Shown here: one piece after another, positions 44,114 to 55,093 of the stretch | Layout of the letters: every line of letters begins with the position of its first letter | Numbering within the stretch: the stretch's first letter is position 1 | Source: Closterium sp. Naga37s-1 | Taxonomy: Eukaryota > Streptophyta > Zygnematophyceae > Desmidiales > Closteriaceae | DNA: 64,000 bases | Direction of reading: 5' to 3' | NCBI GenBank assembly: GCA_947471745.1 | Contig: CANJKZ010000093.1 | Coordinates: 501,501-565,500, forward strand | Translations under genes and position numbers: made by a program | The notes under the pieces: model-generated | What the model saw: the letters and a program-made list of their open reading frames with translations, nothing else | The model's database searches: none | Told to the model about the DNA's origin: nothing

Positions 44114-44211
44114 TGTCAAAGTATATGCATGCTATATATGTGTAGGCTGTAGTGGGGTAGCCAATATGGGGTACAGCCCCTTTTAGGGTTTCATACTTGT
44201 ACCCAACTCTT
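44114..44211 (+). repeat. Copia element 2, truncated 5' LTR
   Basis: TGTCAAAGTATATGC to CCCAACTCTT, matching the first 98 bases of the LTR at 47946. The remaining 36 bases are deleted at the junction with pol sequence. Confidence 0.9.
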
Positions 44212-47200
44212 CCCCTCTCAGGACGTCACGTTCGACGAGTCGGTTCCCTTTTACCGTCTCTTCCCCTACCGCACTGCCCCTCTCCCCCCCCCGCCGCTCT
44301 TCCTCGCTCCAGGTGCTCCCCAGGTAGACCCCCTCCCCGCTCCCGGTCCTGCTCCTTCAGGTGTGTCTCAGGTAGACCCTCCTCCCTTGACTGAGCCGGT
44401 TGAGGTCACTGGTGACTCAGGTCCTGCTGAGGGTGGTCCTGCTCGGGGTGCTGCTTCTGGGGGCGCTGAGCCTGGGGGTACGGAGCCTGGGGGTGCTGAG
44501 CCTGGGGGTGCTGAGCCTGGGGGTGCGGAGCCTGGAGGTGCGGAGCCTGGGGGTGCGGAGACTGGAGGTGCTGAGCCTGAGTGTGAGGAGTCTGGGGGTG
44601 CTGAGCCTGGGGGCGCTGAGGCGTCTGGTGAGCAGTCTCCCTGGAGCGGCCGTCTCCGTAGTCGCTCCGCTGGTGCCTCGCCGCTGCACTCTCGTCGTCG
44701 ACTCCCTCTCTCCCCACAGCAGCTGCTTGAGTGGTACGCTGGCCGTCAGGGTCGCGCTGCTGGAGCTAGGGGCCCTGCTGCGGGAGGCGCTGGAGCTGGT
44801 GACTCTGCCACTGGAGTTGTTTCTGCTGGAGGTTCGGGAGCTGCTGAGGGAGCTGGAGCTGGAGGTTCTGGAGCTGCTGAGGGTGCTGGCGCTGGAGGTT
44901 CTGGAGCTGCTGGAGGTACTGGCGCTAGTGGCGCTGGAGCTGGAGGTTCTGGAGCTGCTGAGGGTGCTGGCGCTGGAGGTTCTGGAGCTGCTGCGGGTAC
45001 TGGCGCTGAGGGTTCTGAGTCTGCTGTTGCGCGGTTTCCTTGGAGTAGCCGCCTTCGTCCGCGTGTGCCTCTCACCTCGCAGCAGCTGCACGACTGGTAC
45101 GGTCGCCGTCAGGGTCGCGCGTCAGGAGCTCGGGGCTCTGCCGCTGGAGGTACTTCTGCTGACGTCACTGCAGCTGGGAGTGGTGCTAGTCCCGGAGGTG
45201 CTCGTACTGGAGGTACTGGAGCTGCTGGGGCTGGAGGTGCTGAGCCTGAGGGTGCTGCTGCTGGAGGCACTGAGGCTGGAGACCCTGGGACTGGAGGTGC
45301 CGGTCTTGGGGGTGCTGCTGTTGGTGGAGCTGGTCCTGGAGGAGCTGGCGCTGAGGGTTCTGGAGCTGCTGGAGGTGCTGGCGCTGGTGGCGCTGGAGCT
45401 GGAGGTTCTGGAGCTGCTGAGGGTGCTGGTGCTGGAGGTTCTGGAGCTGCTGGAGGTGCTGAGCCTGAGGGTGCTGCTGCTGGAGGCACTGAGGCTGGAG
45501 ACCCTGGGACTGGAGGTACCGGTTCTGGGGGTACTGGAGCTGCTGGTGCTGGTGTCACTGCACAGCCGCGCCTGTTCTTCGCTCCACCGTCTCCGTCGTC
45601 TCAGCCACCGCCTGACTCTGTGCTTCGCCAGGTTCTTAGTCTCCCTTCGTCTACTGGTCTTCCGTTACAGCCTGGCTCACCACTGCCTGCTCCTTCTCCT
45701 TACACTGAGCAGCTAGGGGTTCTTACTGAGCGTTGTGAGCCTGCGTCGCGTCCTGTCTCGCCTGTCTATTCTGGTCGTTCCGGTCGTCGTGTTCCTCGTC
45801 CGCGTCTGCCGGCTGTCCCCGACACCCACCTCGTAGTCCGTCGTCCTTCCTCTCCTCCGCAGCGTGTTCCTCTGCCGTCCCCTCCTGCGTCTTCTCTGCC
45901 TGTCGTTGCGGACCCCGAGTCTGACCGGTTTCGTGCTGAGCACCCTACTGTCACGCGTCTGCTAGCCAGTGTTGTCACTGACCCGTCGTTTGAGTCTGCT
46001 GCTACGTCTGCCTTAGTTGCTGAGCTTGTTGACTTTGCTGCTGCCTGTCGTCTAGACTACGCCGCTAGTCTTGTTGCTGAGTCTGAGTCTGTCTGTCCTC
46101 CGTCCGTCGGGGGTGAGTGTGCGCTTGGCACGGACGTCCGTGAGGACAGGCAGGAGGACCTTGAGTGTCTTGCAGCCGCTGCGCCTCATCTCGTGTCCAT
46201 GCTGCTTGCCCCTGAGGGAGACCCGGATGCTCCAGACATCCCGACCCCGCGCTCTTACGCTGAGGCGATCGCGGGTGAGTACTCCTCTCAGTGGCAGACA
46301 GCCATGGATGCAGAGATGGCATCCTGGAAGTCCACAGGCACCTACGTCGACGAGGTTCCCCCACCTGGGGCGAACATCGTCAGTGGCATGTGGATTTTCA
46401 GGGTGAAGCGGCCGCCGGGTTCTCCGCCTGTCTTCAAGGCGCGTTACGTTGCACGAGGTTTCAGTCAGCGAGAGGGAGTAGACTTCTTCCAGACCTTCTC
46501 CCCCACCCCGAAGATGACCACTCTTCGGGTGCTGCTGCACGTTGCCGCTCAGCGTGACTACGAGCTTCACTCTCTTGACTTCAGCACAGCCTTCTTACAG
46601 GGCAGCCTGCACGAGGAGATCTGGCTGCGCCGCCCACCTGGCTTCACTAGGTCGTTCCCTCCTGGTACCCAGTGGAGCCTCAGGCGGCCGGTCTACGGTC
46701 TCCGCCAGGCGCCACGTGAGTGGCACGACACACTGAGGACGACACTTGCGGCTCTTGGGTTTGCTCCGTCGACTGCTGACCCGTCGCTGTTTCTGCGCAC
46801 CGACACTTCGCTGCCGCCGTTCTACATCCTCGTGTACGTCGATGACTTGGTCTTTGCCACTGCTGACACTGAGGCTCTCGCCCTGGTGAAGTCGGAGCTG
46901 CAGAAGAGACACACGTGCACAGACCTGGGTGAGCTGACAAGCTATCTTGGCTTGCGGATCACCCGGGACAGAGCACGCCGCACCATCACACTGACTCAGT
47001 CACACATGGTGCAGCAGGTCCTTCAGCGCTTCGGCTTCACCTGGTCCTCGGCACAGGCCACTCCTCTGGCTACAGGTCACTCGCTCTCAGCTCCACCTTC
47101 GGACGAGTCCATAGAGCCGAGTGGTCCTTACCCAGAGCTAGTGGGCTGCCTCATGTACCTGATGACCTGCACTCGTCCTGACCTTGCGTACCCTCTTGGC

Positions 47201-47689
47201 CTTCTGGCTCGCTACGTGGCTCCTGGTCGGCACCGAAAGGTGCACATGGATGATGCTAAGAGGGTACTACGCTACTTGTGCAGTACATCGGGCATGGGGC
47301 TCGTGCTTGGAGGACGGAGCGACGTAGTCCTCACTGGGCACTCAGACGCTTCTTGGGTTGACGACCAGGCTACGCAGCGGTCGTCACAGGGTTACACCTT
47401 CAGCCTTGGCTCTGGTTCGGTTTCTTGGCGTTCTACACGCTCGTCTTCAGTTCTCAGCTCCAGTTGTGAGGCTGAGATCTACGCCACAGCCATGGCTGCA
47501 CAGGAGTTACGCTGGCTCACCTACCTGCTGACCGATTTGGGAGATCGGCCTCGTTCTCCTCCAGTGCTGTACGTCGACAGTAGCGTGGTCAGCTTCGTCT
47601 TGCTCACGTGGCCACTCGGGCCAACACTGCTGATATATTCACCAAGGCGCTTCCGTCTGGTGATCATCAGCGTTTCTGCACTCTGTTAG
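44212..47689 (+). pseudogene. pol: Copia element 2 pol fragment (linker-RT-broken RNase H)
   Basis: The frame starts inside pol (SQDVTFDESVPFYRLFPYRT). It runs through an expanded Gly/Ala linker with two QQL.WY motifs (about 44708-44755 and 45068-45120) and then RT (YVDDLVFA). It enters RNase H. A deletion right after VLYVD removes the segment matching NKAAIALCQEHRLEHRTKHI through LARELQQRGQ and shifts the frame, so the last roughly 40 residues read out of frame. The true tail (ADIFTKALP) is present in another frame at about 47625-47720. It cannot encode an autonomous element. Confidence 0.9.
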
Positions 47690-47945
47690 GCCTTGTGCCC
47701 ACGTTTCCTCACTTGCTGTAGACTTTGCTTGTACTGTGATCTATATATACCTGCATGCTTGCTCTGCTAGGTAGAGATCACTGTGCTGTTGTTTTTTCAT
47801 ATATACCCCTGCATGTGAACTGGCCTTGTGGCCCTTTCCTTGTGCTCAGTGTGTGTGGTGACGTTGTGATCCACCCTGAGCTTGCTTTGCTTCTCTTGAC
47901 TGGTCTTGTGACCCCTTGCTCTCCCCCACTTTGCCTATGGGGGTG

Positions 47946-48079
47946 TGTCAAAGTATATGCATGCTATATATGTGTAGGCTGTAGTGGGGTAGCCAATATG
48001 GGGTATAGCCCCTTTTAGGGTTTCATACTTGTACCCAACTCTTTCATAGTTCAATCATTCCTGCTGCTAGATTCTAACA
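47946..48079 (+). repeat. Copia element 2, 3' LTR
   Basis: 134 bp, TGTCAAAGTA to GATTCTAACA. The purine tract ATGGGGGTG lies just before it. Confidence 0.93.
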
Positions 48080-48354
48080 ACTGCCTCGCAACCGCCCCGC
48101 CAGCATGACACGACCGCCGACAGAGCCAATCATCACGCCCGAAAAAATATTGAGCCACCGAGTACGTGACCCACGGGGAGCCCGCAGAATCGAATTTCTG
48201 ATCCGTTGGAAAGACCGCACGGCCACCGAAGACAACTGGGTCCCCCTGGATAGAATTGAAAATCACCCTGTACTCACTGAGTATCTGCGTAGCCGAAAAT
48301 TTCGAGATGTACACGCGCTCTCGTAAAGAGGGGCCTCATTGGGGAGGGGGGTAG

Positions 48355-48707
48355 TGTAAGGAAAATCCTTTTCTTTACTTCGCGTCCCTGCTTACCGCGT
48401 ACATGTCCGTTCCCGCCATCGGCACCCATCCATGAACGTTACCCGCTCACGACTTTCGCCTCGACCACGACTCCCGCCACTGTTCACGACGCGACCCAAC
48501 CTAACGGTTCGGTTGGTAACCCGCGCTCCGGACCTCCGCCTCGACAATTCCCAAACCTCGGCGATAGGCCCGTAGCACACCCCAATTTCCCGCATTACCG
48601 TTACCACGCTAGCTTCGCTATATAACTTAGCTCATGCTTTTCGCTCAACTGTATTGATTGCTTCGATAATGCAATTCTCGCTCGACCACTCAATTGCACT
48701 CGTAACA
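48355..48707 (+). repeat. Gypsy 3' LTR
   Basis: 353 bp, TGTAAGGAAA to CTCGTAACA, about 96-97% identical to the 5' LTR by eye. It is preceded by GGGGAGGGGGGTAG (polypurine tract) and followed by the target duplicate CATAC. Confidence 0.95.
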
Positions 48708-48974
48708 CATACGGTAGTATGGCTGATTTGTATGGGTGATTTGTATGATTTTCGGCATAATTCTATGGACCAACCTCTGATCTTTTCAGCCTAGCCCAAA
48801 ACCAATCTGAGGCCCATGAAGTCGAATAAAGTAGTTTATACAAGAATGATCAACTCAATCGAACAAACAAATGAACCGATATCAACATCGAACACGTCCA
48901 CTGCCACCTTGATCACGTGAAACGGTGCTCCTCTGACGAATGGAGAGAGAAAGGCATGCATATATGTTGTCCAA
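48708..48974. other. Short spacer between gypsy element and F-box/MYND gene
   Basis: No gene is seen. It likely contains the 3' UTR of the minus-strand F-box/MYND gene, with AATAAA-like signals on either strand around 48825-48835. Confidence 0.4.
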
Positions 48975-51681
48975 TCAAAGCACGCCCATGCCATCCAGCG
49001 ATATGTGAGCGGAAGCTACAGCGGTATGGGCGGACACATCTCCTCCACGCGCGGGGCCATGCGCATGAGCATGAGCGCTAGCGCCAGCGCCAGCAGCGCA
49101 AGTGCGCGCGTGAGTTTCCCTCCAGTCGTGCACCTGGCACGACCGGCTGCAGTACCGCACGCGCCAGCACGTGGAGCACCGCCAAAACTCGAACGCGCGC
49201 GTCTCCGGGCGCCCGCACGACGCGCGGCTGCACACCCCCGGGCGCGCATCGCCTCCCCGCGCTTGCTCCGCCGCATCTGCTGGTGAAGCGGGCGACAGGC
49301 TCTCTTCCACCGAGTCGGCGGAAAGGCCTTTGAGCGCGCGCCACTCCCGCACGAACACGTGCGCGGGGTGGACGGGGGCGGGGCGGAGGGACGACTGGAG
49401 CGCGGCGAGCGCGGGCTCGAGCGCAGCCACGTGCGCGTCGGTCAGGCGGAACGACCCGGAAGCGAGCCCCGCTAGGAGCTTCTCCACCACGGCTTGCTTG
49501 TTGCCGAGGCTGGTGCTGGTGCTGGTGGTGGGGGCGCGGATGGGGGTGGTGGGGGCCGTGGTGGTGGTGGTTGTGATGGTGGATGCAGCGAGGGGCTGCT
49601 GCGTTTGCCACGTGGGCTTAGTCGCGGGGGATCGCGGGGAGAGCGAGTGCATCGCGAGCACGCTCGACGGGGAGCGCGGCGACAACCCCGCGGCGGAGAG
49701 AAACGCGCCGTCGCTCGACTCCGCTGCCTCGTCGCCGGCCATGTCGTCGTCGCAGCAAGCCACGGCGCCAGACGCGGAGGAGCAGGCGGAAGAGGAGTCC
49801 GCGCGGATGGGGCTGGCGGGGGCGGCCCGCCAGTCGCGCGCGAGCAGCAGTTGCACCGCGGCTTCCTGCTCTACGGGCGTAAGCGGCGTCGTGTTGCCGT
49901 ACGGGCTGGAGTTACAAGCGCGGTACGCGGCGGCGGAAGCAAACGAGTTGTCGCAGGCGCTGGAAGTTGCGCAGTCGGTCGCGGGGGAGGGGGACATCGC
50001 GGAGAGCAGCGAGCGCAGATACGCCTGCGGCGCGAGCTCCGCCGCTTGCGCCTCTAGCAGCATCCGCCAGCCTTCCTGCGCGTCGCGTTGCACGCCGTAC
50101 CCGTCGATTAAACAGTGCCCCAGCTCCCGCATCGCCTCCGTGTGCCCTAGCGCCGCAGCTCGCGCGCACAGCGCGACCCCCATCCGCGCGTCCTTGTGTT
50201 GCGCGCCGAGCGCGCTGCCGTTGAAGCTGAGAACGCTGGCCGTGTAGAGCGACGCGGCGTGGCCCTCGCGCGCCGAGTGCATTAGCAGCCGCCCGCCCTC
50301 GAATTGCGCGCCGGGTATACAGTAGAATAGAATCTGACGCGCGCAACAACGGGAAGACAAGAGGGAGTCGCACGAAGGCGAAGAGAGAGGAGAGAATGAG
50401 TGGACGGAACGTCAAGGGGTATACAGAGCGGAACCGGTAAATTGTTGATGAGCTCGGGAAACACGGCAGAGGGGAAGGGGAGAAGGTCTAGCAAGGCGGG
50501 CAGAGGCTAGCAAGGCGGAACGTAAAGGATAATGGACGCGAGCGTGGAAGAGGGGTAAGGGACAACCGTGGGAACAAGGGGTGGAGCACGGGAAAGGGGG
50601 AGGGGGGGGGGAAGGAGGGGGCGAAAAGCAATGGGTAGTAGGTTGCGGAGGGGGGGATGGCGGGGGGAGGGGGGAGAGCGGGGAGGGGGGAGTAGAGGTG
50701 GAGGGGCTGACCATGGCGAGCATGAAGGCGGCTTCAAGGCAGCCGTTTTCGCAGAGCCGGCGGAGGAACATGTACGCGCCCTCGCACCACTGCCGCGCGC
50801 GCACCGCCACACCCCCCCTGCACGCGCGCTTCAGCGCCTCGCGGTCCCTGCTGGCCCGTCGCCACCGTCGATTGCTGCGGAAGGGGAAGGCGACGCGGGA
50901 GGAGTAGGGAGTAGCAAGGCAAAGAGGGTACGGAAGAATAGAAACAGGAGTTAGGAAACGAGGATGAAAAAAAACATGCGAGGAGAGGTTAACGAAGCGA
51001 AGAGAAGGACGGTGAGGGAGGGCGGGACGCGGAGAAGCAAGCAGTCCTCGTGGGCGGGCGGGCGGGCGGGTGGGCGGGCGCTTACATCATGGATGGAAGG
51101 ACGACGTCGAGCGGTGATGACGCGGTGGAATTGACGGCTGCCAACACTTTGATCAGCACCTCGTCCTGCCATGCGACGGCCATGGGAGGGGAGAGATTGA
51201 CGAGGGAGAAGGGCGGACGGGAGCACAGAGAAGAGGGGAGTGGGAAAAGAATGGTGGGCGGGCGATCAGCTTCGCACGAACCAGGCGACAACGGGGGGGC
51301 AATTGGAAGAGGGGGTGGAAAGCTGAGGGGAGCACGTGAAACGGGTGCAGGGCCAGAGCGTACCGGTAGGCTTTCGATGGTTGTTCGTTTCCTGCTGGGC
51401 CCCTCGCTATCGTGCGCTTCTGGCCTCGTCTCGCGATAGCTAGATGCTCTGCTGCAGCTGCTGCTGCTGCCGCAGTCGACTCTGCTACAATACCTGTCGC
51501 CGCCACCATCGCTGGCGCTGCTGCTGCTGCTAGTGCTGGTGCTGCTTGTGCTGGTGCATCGTCGGCTGTCGATAGGTACCGACTCGGGAACAGCTGGCGG
51601 GGTTGGGGAATCATCAAGAGAGCTATCGAGGGCTTTCTCGTCAGTGGAATACAAGGCGAAACTGGAAGTTGTCGCCCCCAT
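48975..51681 (-). CDS. F-box / Sel1-like / MYND zinc-finger protein
   Basis: Matches the plant F-box protein family with a C-terminal MYND finger (Arabidopsis At1g67340 and At5g50450 type), probable substrate receptors of an SCF ubiquitin ligase. Minus-strand exons: 51681-51364, 51165-51086, 50874-50712 and 50333-48975. All are in phase: 1920 nt, 639 residues. The head is Ser-rich. The F-box core spans the exon 1-2 join (TTIESLP, then DEVLIKVLAAVNSTASSPLD). Sel1-like helices follow (GCLEAAFMLAMILFYC, ALCARAAALGHTEAMRELGHCL). The MYND finger lies at about 555-599 with CSRASCGRPETR, RCSTCWRVRYCS and the closing HARTC. Low-complexity inserts of about 150 residues separate the Sel1 part and the MYND part, longer than in land plants. 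Confidence 0.92.
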
Positions 51682-54151
51682 CTTGGCGAAAATTCCCCAA
51701 AAGTCGCTCAGAAGCGCGGCCTATTATTCGTCGCTAGGATATTCTTGGGTGGTGACTAGCAGCAAGTCTCCAGGTAAACCAGTCTACACTACACGGTGTG
51801 AGAACTGGACTCTGCTTTCCGATAGGTCTCCAGCTGTAGGGTTTTGTTGCTGTGGATGCAGCGCACAGCAAAGTCGAGTGGGGGGCACTTCGTGAAGCGG
51901 AGCGGACGGAAGGGAGAGCAGACAAACAGAGAGCAAGCGGACGTGACTTGTGCGGTGGATGGGTTGCGTGTTGGGGTTGTTGCTCTCAAGGAGTGTTTCC
52001 AAATAGAGGTACACAGTCGGACGGGTTCCTTCGAGCTGCTACGTACCACTTCTCGTTCTCGTGAAGTCCAAGAGCTGCAACTCGAGAGTGTACCTCAGTC
52101 GTTTCGTGAGGGAAATGGGAACAGGTGCGAGTATTGGTGTCATGCCAGCAGGCTAGGAAAGTCTGGACGAAGCAACAGTCAGGCACAAATTTTTGGCGAG
52201 CAAGCCCACCTGCGGTCTGTGAGGGACTTCGCGCCAAGACGAGCGAAACAGAGGACCTTCGACCCCCCTTCGCAAACTTCTCACTGCTTCCGTGCAGTCA
52301 AATTACCAATACAGTGGTGGTTTGAGCTCGGCAATTGCGCGTGATTTGTTTGAAACGTGTGCTGTTCAACAAATATAGATGATGCGCCGACCACGGGCGA
52401 GGGCTGCCCGAAGTGGGGGCAATCCCTCTCCAATCTAGAGATTTTGTGGCCTCAATTGCCTCCTTGGAAGTTACTGCCCAAGTGGACGGCAAAACTTCCA
52501 ACATCCAACTGCGGCGTGCGAGTCTCGAAACCCCCTAGCCCTATCGGAGTCTCCGAAATGTTAGGGTCAGATCAACCGCTTGAGCGCTGCCAGTCGGGTC
52601 GCAGATCTCAACAACCACCGCCTTTCTTCCCTTCCCAGCACCAACAGAAGCCGACCTGCGACATGCTGCCACTGTGGCACCTGCTTGTTGTAACTGCACA
52701 CCTGCGAGTCGATCACCTCACACACGTGGAGCGAAGTGGATCCACGCTCTGCCAGCACCCTTTCCTAGAATGTCCAGTCCACCCTCCAACCAACAAGGCA
52801 TGCACGCGCCACTCATCTTCCTGAAGCACAGCCATGTTCAGTTATAACTGTACACTTCTGCATGGAGTGTGGAACTTGGAAATTGACTCTATACGACTTC
52901 CAATACATGATCCACTATAAAATTGAATGACCACGATTTCATATCAGAAAAGTATAAATGTGTGTTAAAATGTGTAATATTTGATCTAATTATCAGTTAA
53001 AATATTACATACATGTGCTAATGAATATTTTTTTATAATGATCATGAAGGGAAGTCTGCATTACTTTACTGACATAATCCAACCAGTACAGTCGAATTAT
53101 GAGTAAACTTCGAAACAGGCCGATCTGGTAACGAGAATGCTGGTACCTCCAGCAATGCATCATCAACTGCCTCCACTGACAGACATGGCAACCGCACGAG
53201 GTGCAACAGGGCGATGCGAGGGCCAGCCATCCCGTGAACCGTCTGTCTTTTCGCTTGAAACCACCACCAACTGTCTGCAGGCACGACCGACACGACCCGA
53301 CACTCTCACAAAGAGGATGAGATGAGAGCCTTCCCAGTGCAGCTGACTCGTCGCGAGGCGCCACGCGATTCGCCAGCCGTGACGCCCGCTGGAAGTAGAC
53401 TTCTGCTGAGGCGTTCTTGGAAGATGGAATGGACTCACAACCATATGCTCACCGCGCCGCATCGCGTTTCTCTACAACCATTTGCACGAGCACTTTCGGC
53501 TGCATCATTTCTGCGTGTCTCGTCTCACCGTCCTCGCTCGCACTTTACGCTTTCCCGTCTCCCTCCTTTCTCCTCCGCTGTGCCTCGCGTCCCACCAGCA
53601 CAAATCACAAATCAAAGGTCACACATTCAAACATCCCGCCCACCGGACCTTCTCTCCCATCATAAAGCCCCGCCGCTGGCTTCGGGCGTCTAAACGAGCT
53701 GAGAGTATACTCCTCGTGCTGCCTTATCGTCCACCAGACTACCTTGTATCTTACCTCGTGCTGCGATTAAGACTCTCACGTCCACGCCCACTCCCCCGCC
53801 CACCCACGTAGCGATTACGAGAGAATCCTGGGACCTCCGCTGCAAGAATTGCTGCGACTGACACTGCGAGCTGCGAGCTGCAGGGCTACCCCGTGCGTTG
53901 TTAACTCTATACGACTGTGAATCTCCGCTACCTCGTCCTCGCCACAGCAGCGAGCAGACCCGCTCGCCTCGCCGCGCTCCCAGCTACCTCCGACCAGTCT
54001 CCCACCTTCCTCACCATCCTCACCACACCATCCCCAAAACAATTCCCTCTTGCTCTCCTCTCTCCGCGTGACCTCATCTCCTCTCGGTCAACCACCCCTG
54101 CACCCGCCTCCGCCTCCGCCTCCGCGCCTTCCCCGCGCCTTCCGCGGCGAC
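51682..54151. other. Intergenic region, no assigned gene
   Basis: Probably the shared upstream region of two divergent genes, the F-box/MYND gene (minus) and the small Ser-Pro gene (plus). Open frames such as 51844-52344 (+) lack domains and splice support. An AT-rich island of about 170 bp lies at about 52850-53040 in otherwise GC-balanced DNA. A C-rich 5' UTR-like stretch (53940-54150) precedes the next start codon. Confidence 0.45.
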
Positions 54152-54630
54152 ATGAGCACTCCGCGCCTGGTGCTTTCGACGAGCGGGTCCGTGGACAACG
54201 CGGGCGTGAGTCCCATCAGCCCCGTGGGCCCGTTCAGCCCCATCTCGCCGCTCAGCCCGGGCATGGCGAGCCGCCAGCGCCTCAGCAGCCTGCAGGAGCG
54301 GCGGGGCGTGCCCGTGTCGAACCCTCTGCCTCGCCTGCTCAAGAAGCCCGCCTGGCAGCTGCTGCGCGGTGTGGATAAGCAGTGAGTGCCGTGCGCGTGC
54401 CGTGCGCGTGCCCTGCGTGTGCTTTGCGTGTGCTAGCGTGTGCTTGCGCCCAGTGCGACGCATGGGAGGTGTTGACGCCGCCCCGGAGTTGTGAGCAGCA
54501 AGGTTGCTTGCTTGTGTGAGGGAGGCGTGGTCTTTTCTTGTCCCGAGCTTTGCCTGCTCCACTGGTTCGCATCCTCATCTCACTCCTCCTCACTCCTTTC
54601 TGTACACGTGTGTGTGTATATGTGTGTGTC

Positions 54631-54663
<33 letters not shown>

Positions 54664-55093
54664 CTGTGTGTATGTGTGCCTAAACCATGGCAGGTATCGC
54701 AGCCCCACGGACATGATGATGTCGCCCGTCTCACAGCAGCTCTCAGGGGTCACGCATCCCATGGTACCACCACTACCACCTCTCCTCAACTCTCCTCGCC
54801 TCTCCTCAATCTCCTCAACTCTCCTCGCCTCTCCTCAATCTCCTCACCTCTCCTCGCCTCTCCTTCCTCAACTTATATCCCTGTGAATTCAATCTCCGGC
54901 AGAAGCTTGTCTCTGTTGTATCGCCTCTCCTTGTCCAATCCATTCTCTCTGCTAATCCCCCCGTCTTTCCGTGCCTCTGAACCGCTCTGAACCCCTTCAG
55001 AGGCAGGTGGGGAGGATGTGCCCACAGATGGACAGCAATGGACCCACTGCTCCTATGGGCATGAGCACCACCGCCACCACATCACGGGGATGA
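54152..55093 (+). CDS. Small Ser-Pro-rich protein of unknown function
   Basis: Three exons: 54152-54381, 54694-54763 and 55001-55093. They join in phase to 130 residues. The head contains repeated Ser-Pro steps (SPISPVGPFSPISPLSPG), typical sites for proline-directed kinases. A basic segment follows (PRLLKKPAWQLLRGVDKQYRS), then a Met/Ser-rich tail ending TTATTSRG. No transmembrane segment or signal peptide is seen. The family is not recognised. The start codon sits in CGACATGAG, after a C-rich leader. Both introns begin with tandem repeats. Only one gene model was tried; alternative 3' exons are possible. Confidence 0.6.
54382..54660 (+). repeat. Donor-proximal GTGCGCGTGCC repeats and a (GT)n run, intron 1 of the Ser-Pro gene
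   Basis: The intron starts GTGAGTGCCGTGCGCGTGCC and continues with about five imperfect 11-bp copies to about 54448. Near its 3' end a (TG)n microsatellite with a few changes covers about 54607-54680. Intron 2 (54764-55000) likewise opens with CTCTCCTCAACTCTCCTCGC repeats to about 54865. Confidence 0.75.

Larger units (their letters stand above)
44114..48079 (+). mobile_element. Copia element 2, deleted copy, nested near the gypsy chromodomain
   Basis: The 3' LTR at 47946-48079 (134 bp) is complete. The 5' LTR is cut after 98 bp (44114-44211), where sequence jumps straight into mid-pol. All of gag, protease and integrase are missing. The two LTRs differ at one visible base over the shared 98 bp. 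Flanks are ACTTC (44109-44113) and ACTGC (48080-48084), a 5-bp target duplicate with one mismatch; removing the element restores the gypsy frame. It belongs to the same family as element 1 but runs in the opposite direction. Confidence 0.92.
33658..48326 (+). pseudogene. pol: Gypsy pol (PR-RT-RH-INT-chromodomain) in four pieces
   Basis: Pieces: 33658-34687, 41819-43131, 43135-44113 and 48085-48326. Protease motif FIDGGASHSLV has Gly where most retropepsins have Ser or Thr after the catalytic Asp. RT runs across the first nested element (FIRPSSSPFAA...ALNRV, then TVKSRYPIP...) and contains the catalytic YLDDILVYS. RNase H follows (VVTDASDIAIGAV). Integrase has an H-H-C-C finger (CPTCQLM), catalytic Asp/Asp/Glu (MDFVTGLP, ISDRDTKF, QTERTNQ) and a GPY/F module (PRYCGPFRI). 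The second nested element splits the tail just before a chromodomain (ILSHRV, IEFLIRWK, NWVPLDRIENHPVL). TAG at 43132-43134 lies inside the integrase finger region. Confidence 0.92.
32023..48707 (+). mobile_element. Ty3/gypsy chromovirus with two nested copia insertions
   Basis: LTRs at 32023-32376 and 48355-48707 start TG and end CA, flanked by the direct repeat CATAC (32018-32022 and 48708-48712). A primer-binding site resembling the initiator-Met tRNA complement (TTGGTATTCAGAGCC) starts at 32378. A purine tract precedes the 3' LTR (about 48339-48354). Removing the two nested elements and one copy of each target duplicate leaves about 5.58 kb, normal for a chromovirus. The order is gag, protease, RT, RNase H, integrase, chromodomain. 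LTRs differ at roughly 10-13 sites by eye (3-4%). The copy is dead: it has two in-frame stops (32969 and 43132) besides the insertions. Confidence 0.95.

Noticed and set aside
44400..45716. Plus-strand Leu-rich open frame of 438 codons and several minus-strand frames over copia 2
   Set aside because: Shadows of the GC-rich Gly/Ala linker of the copia pol frame.
48975..50360. Single-exon 461-residue reading of the MYND gene
   Set aside because: Family alignment and phase show that the true protein starts at 51681 and enters this frame at 50333 by splicing.
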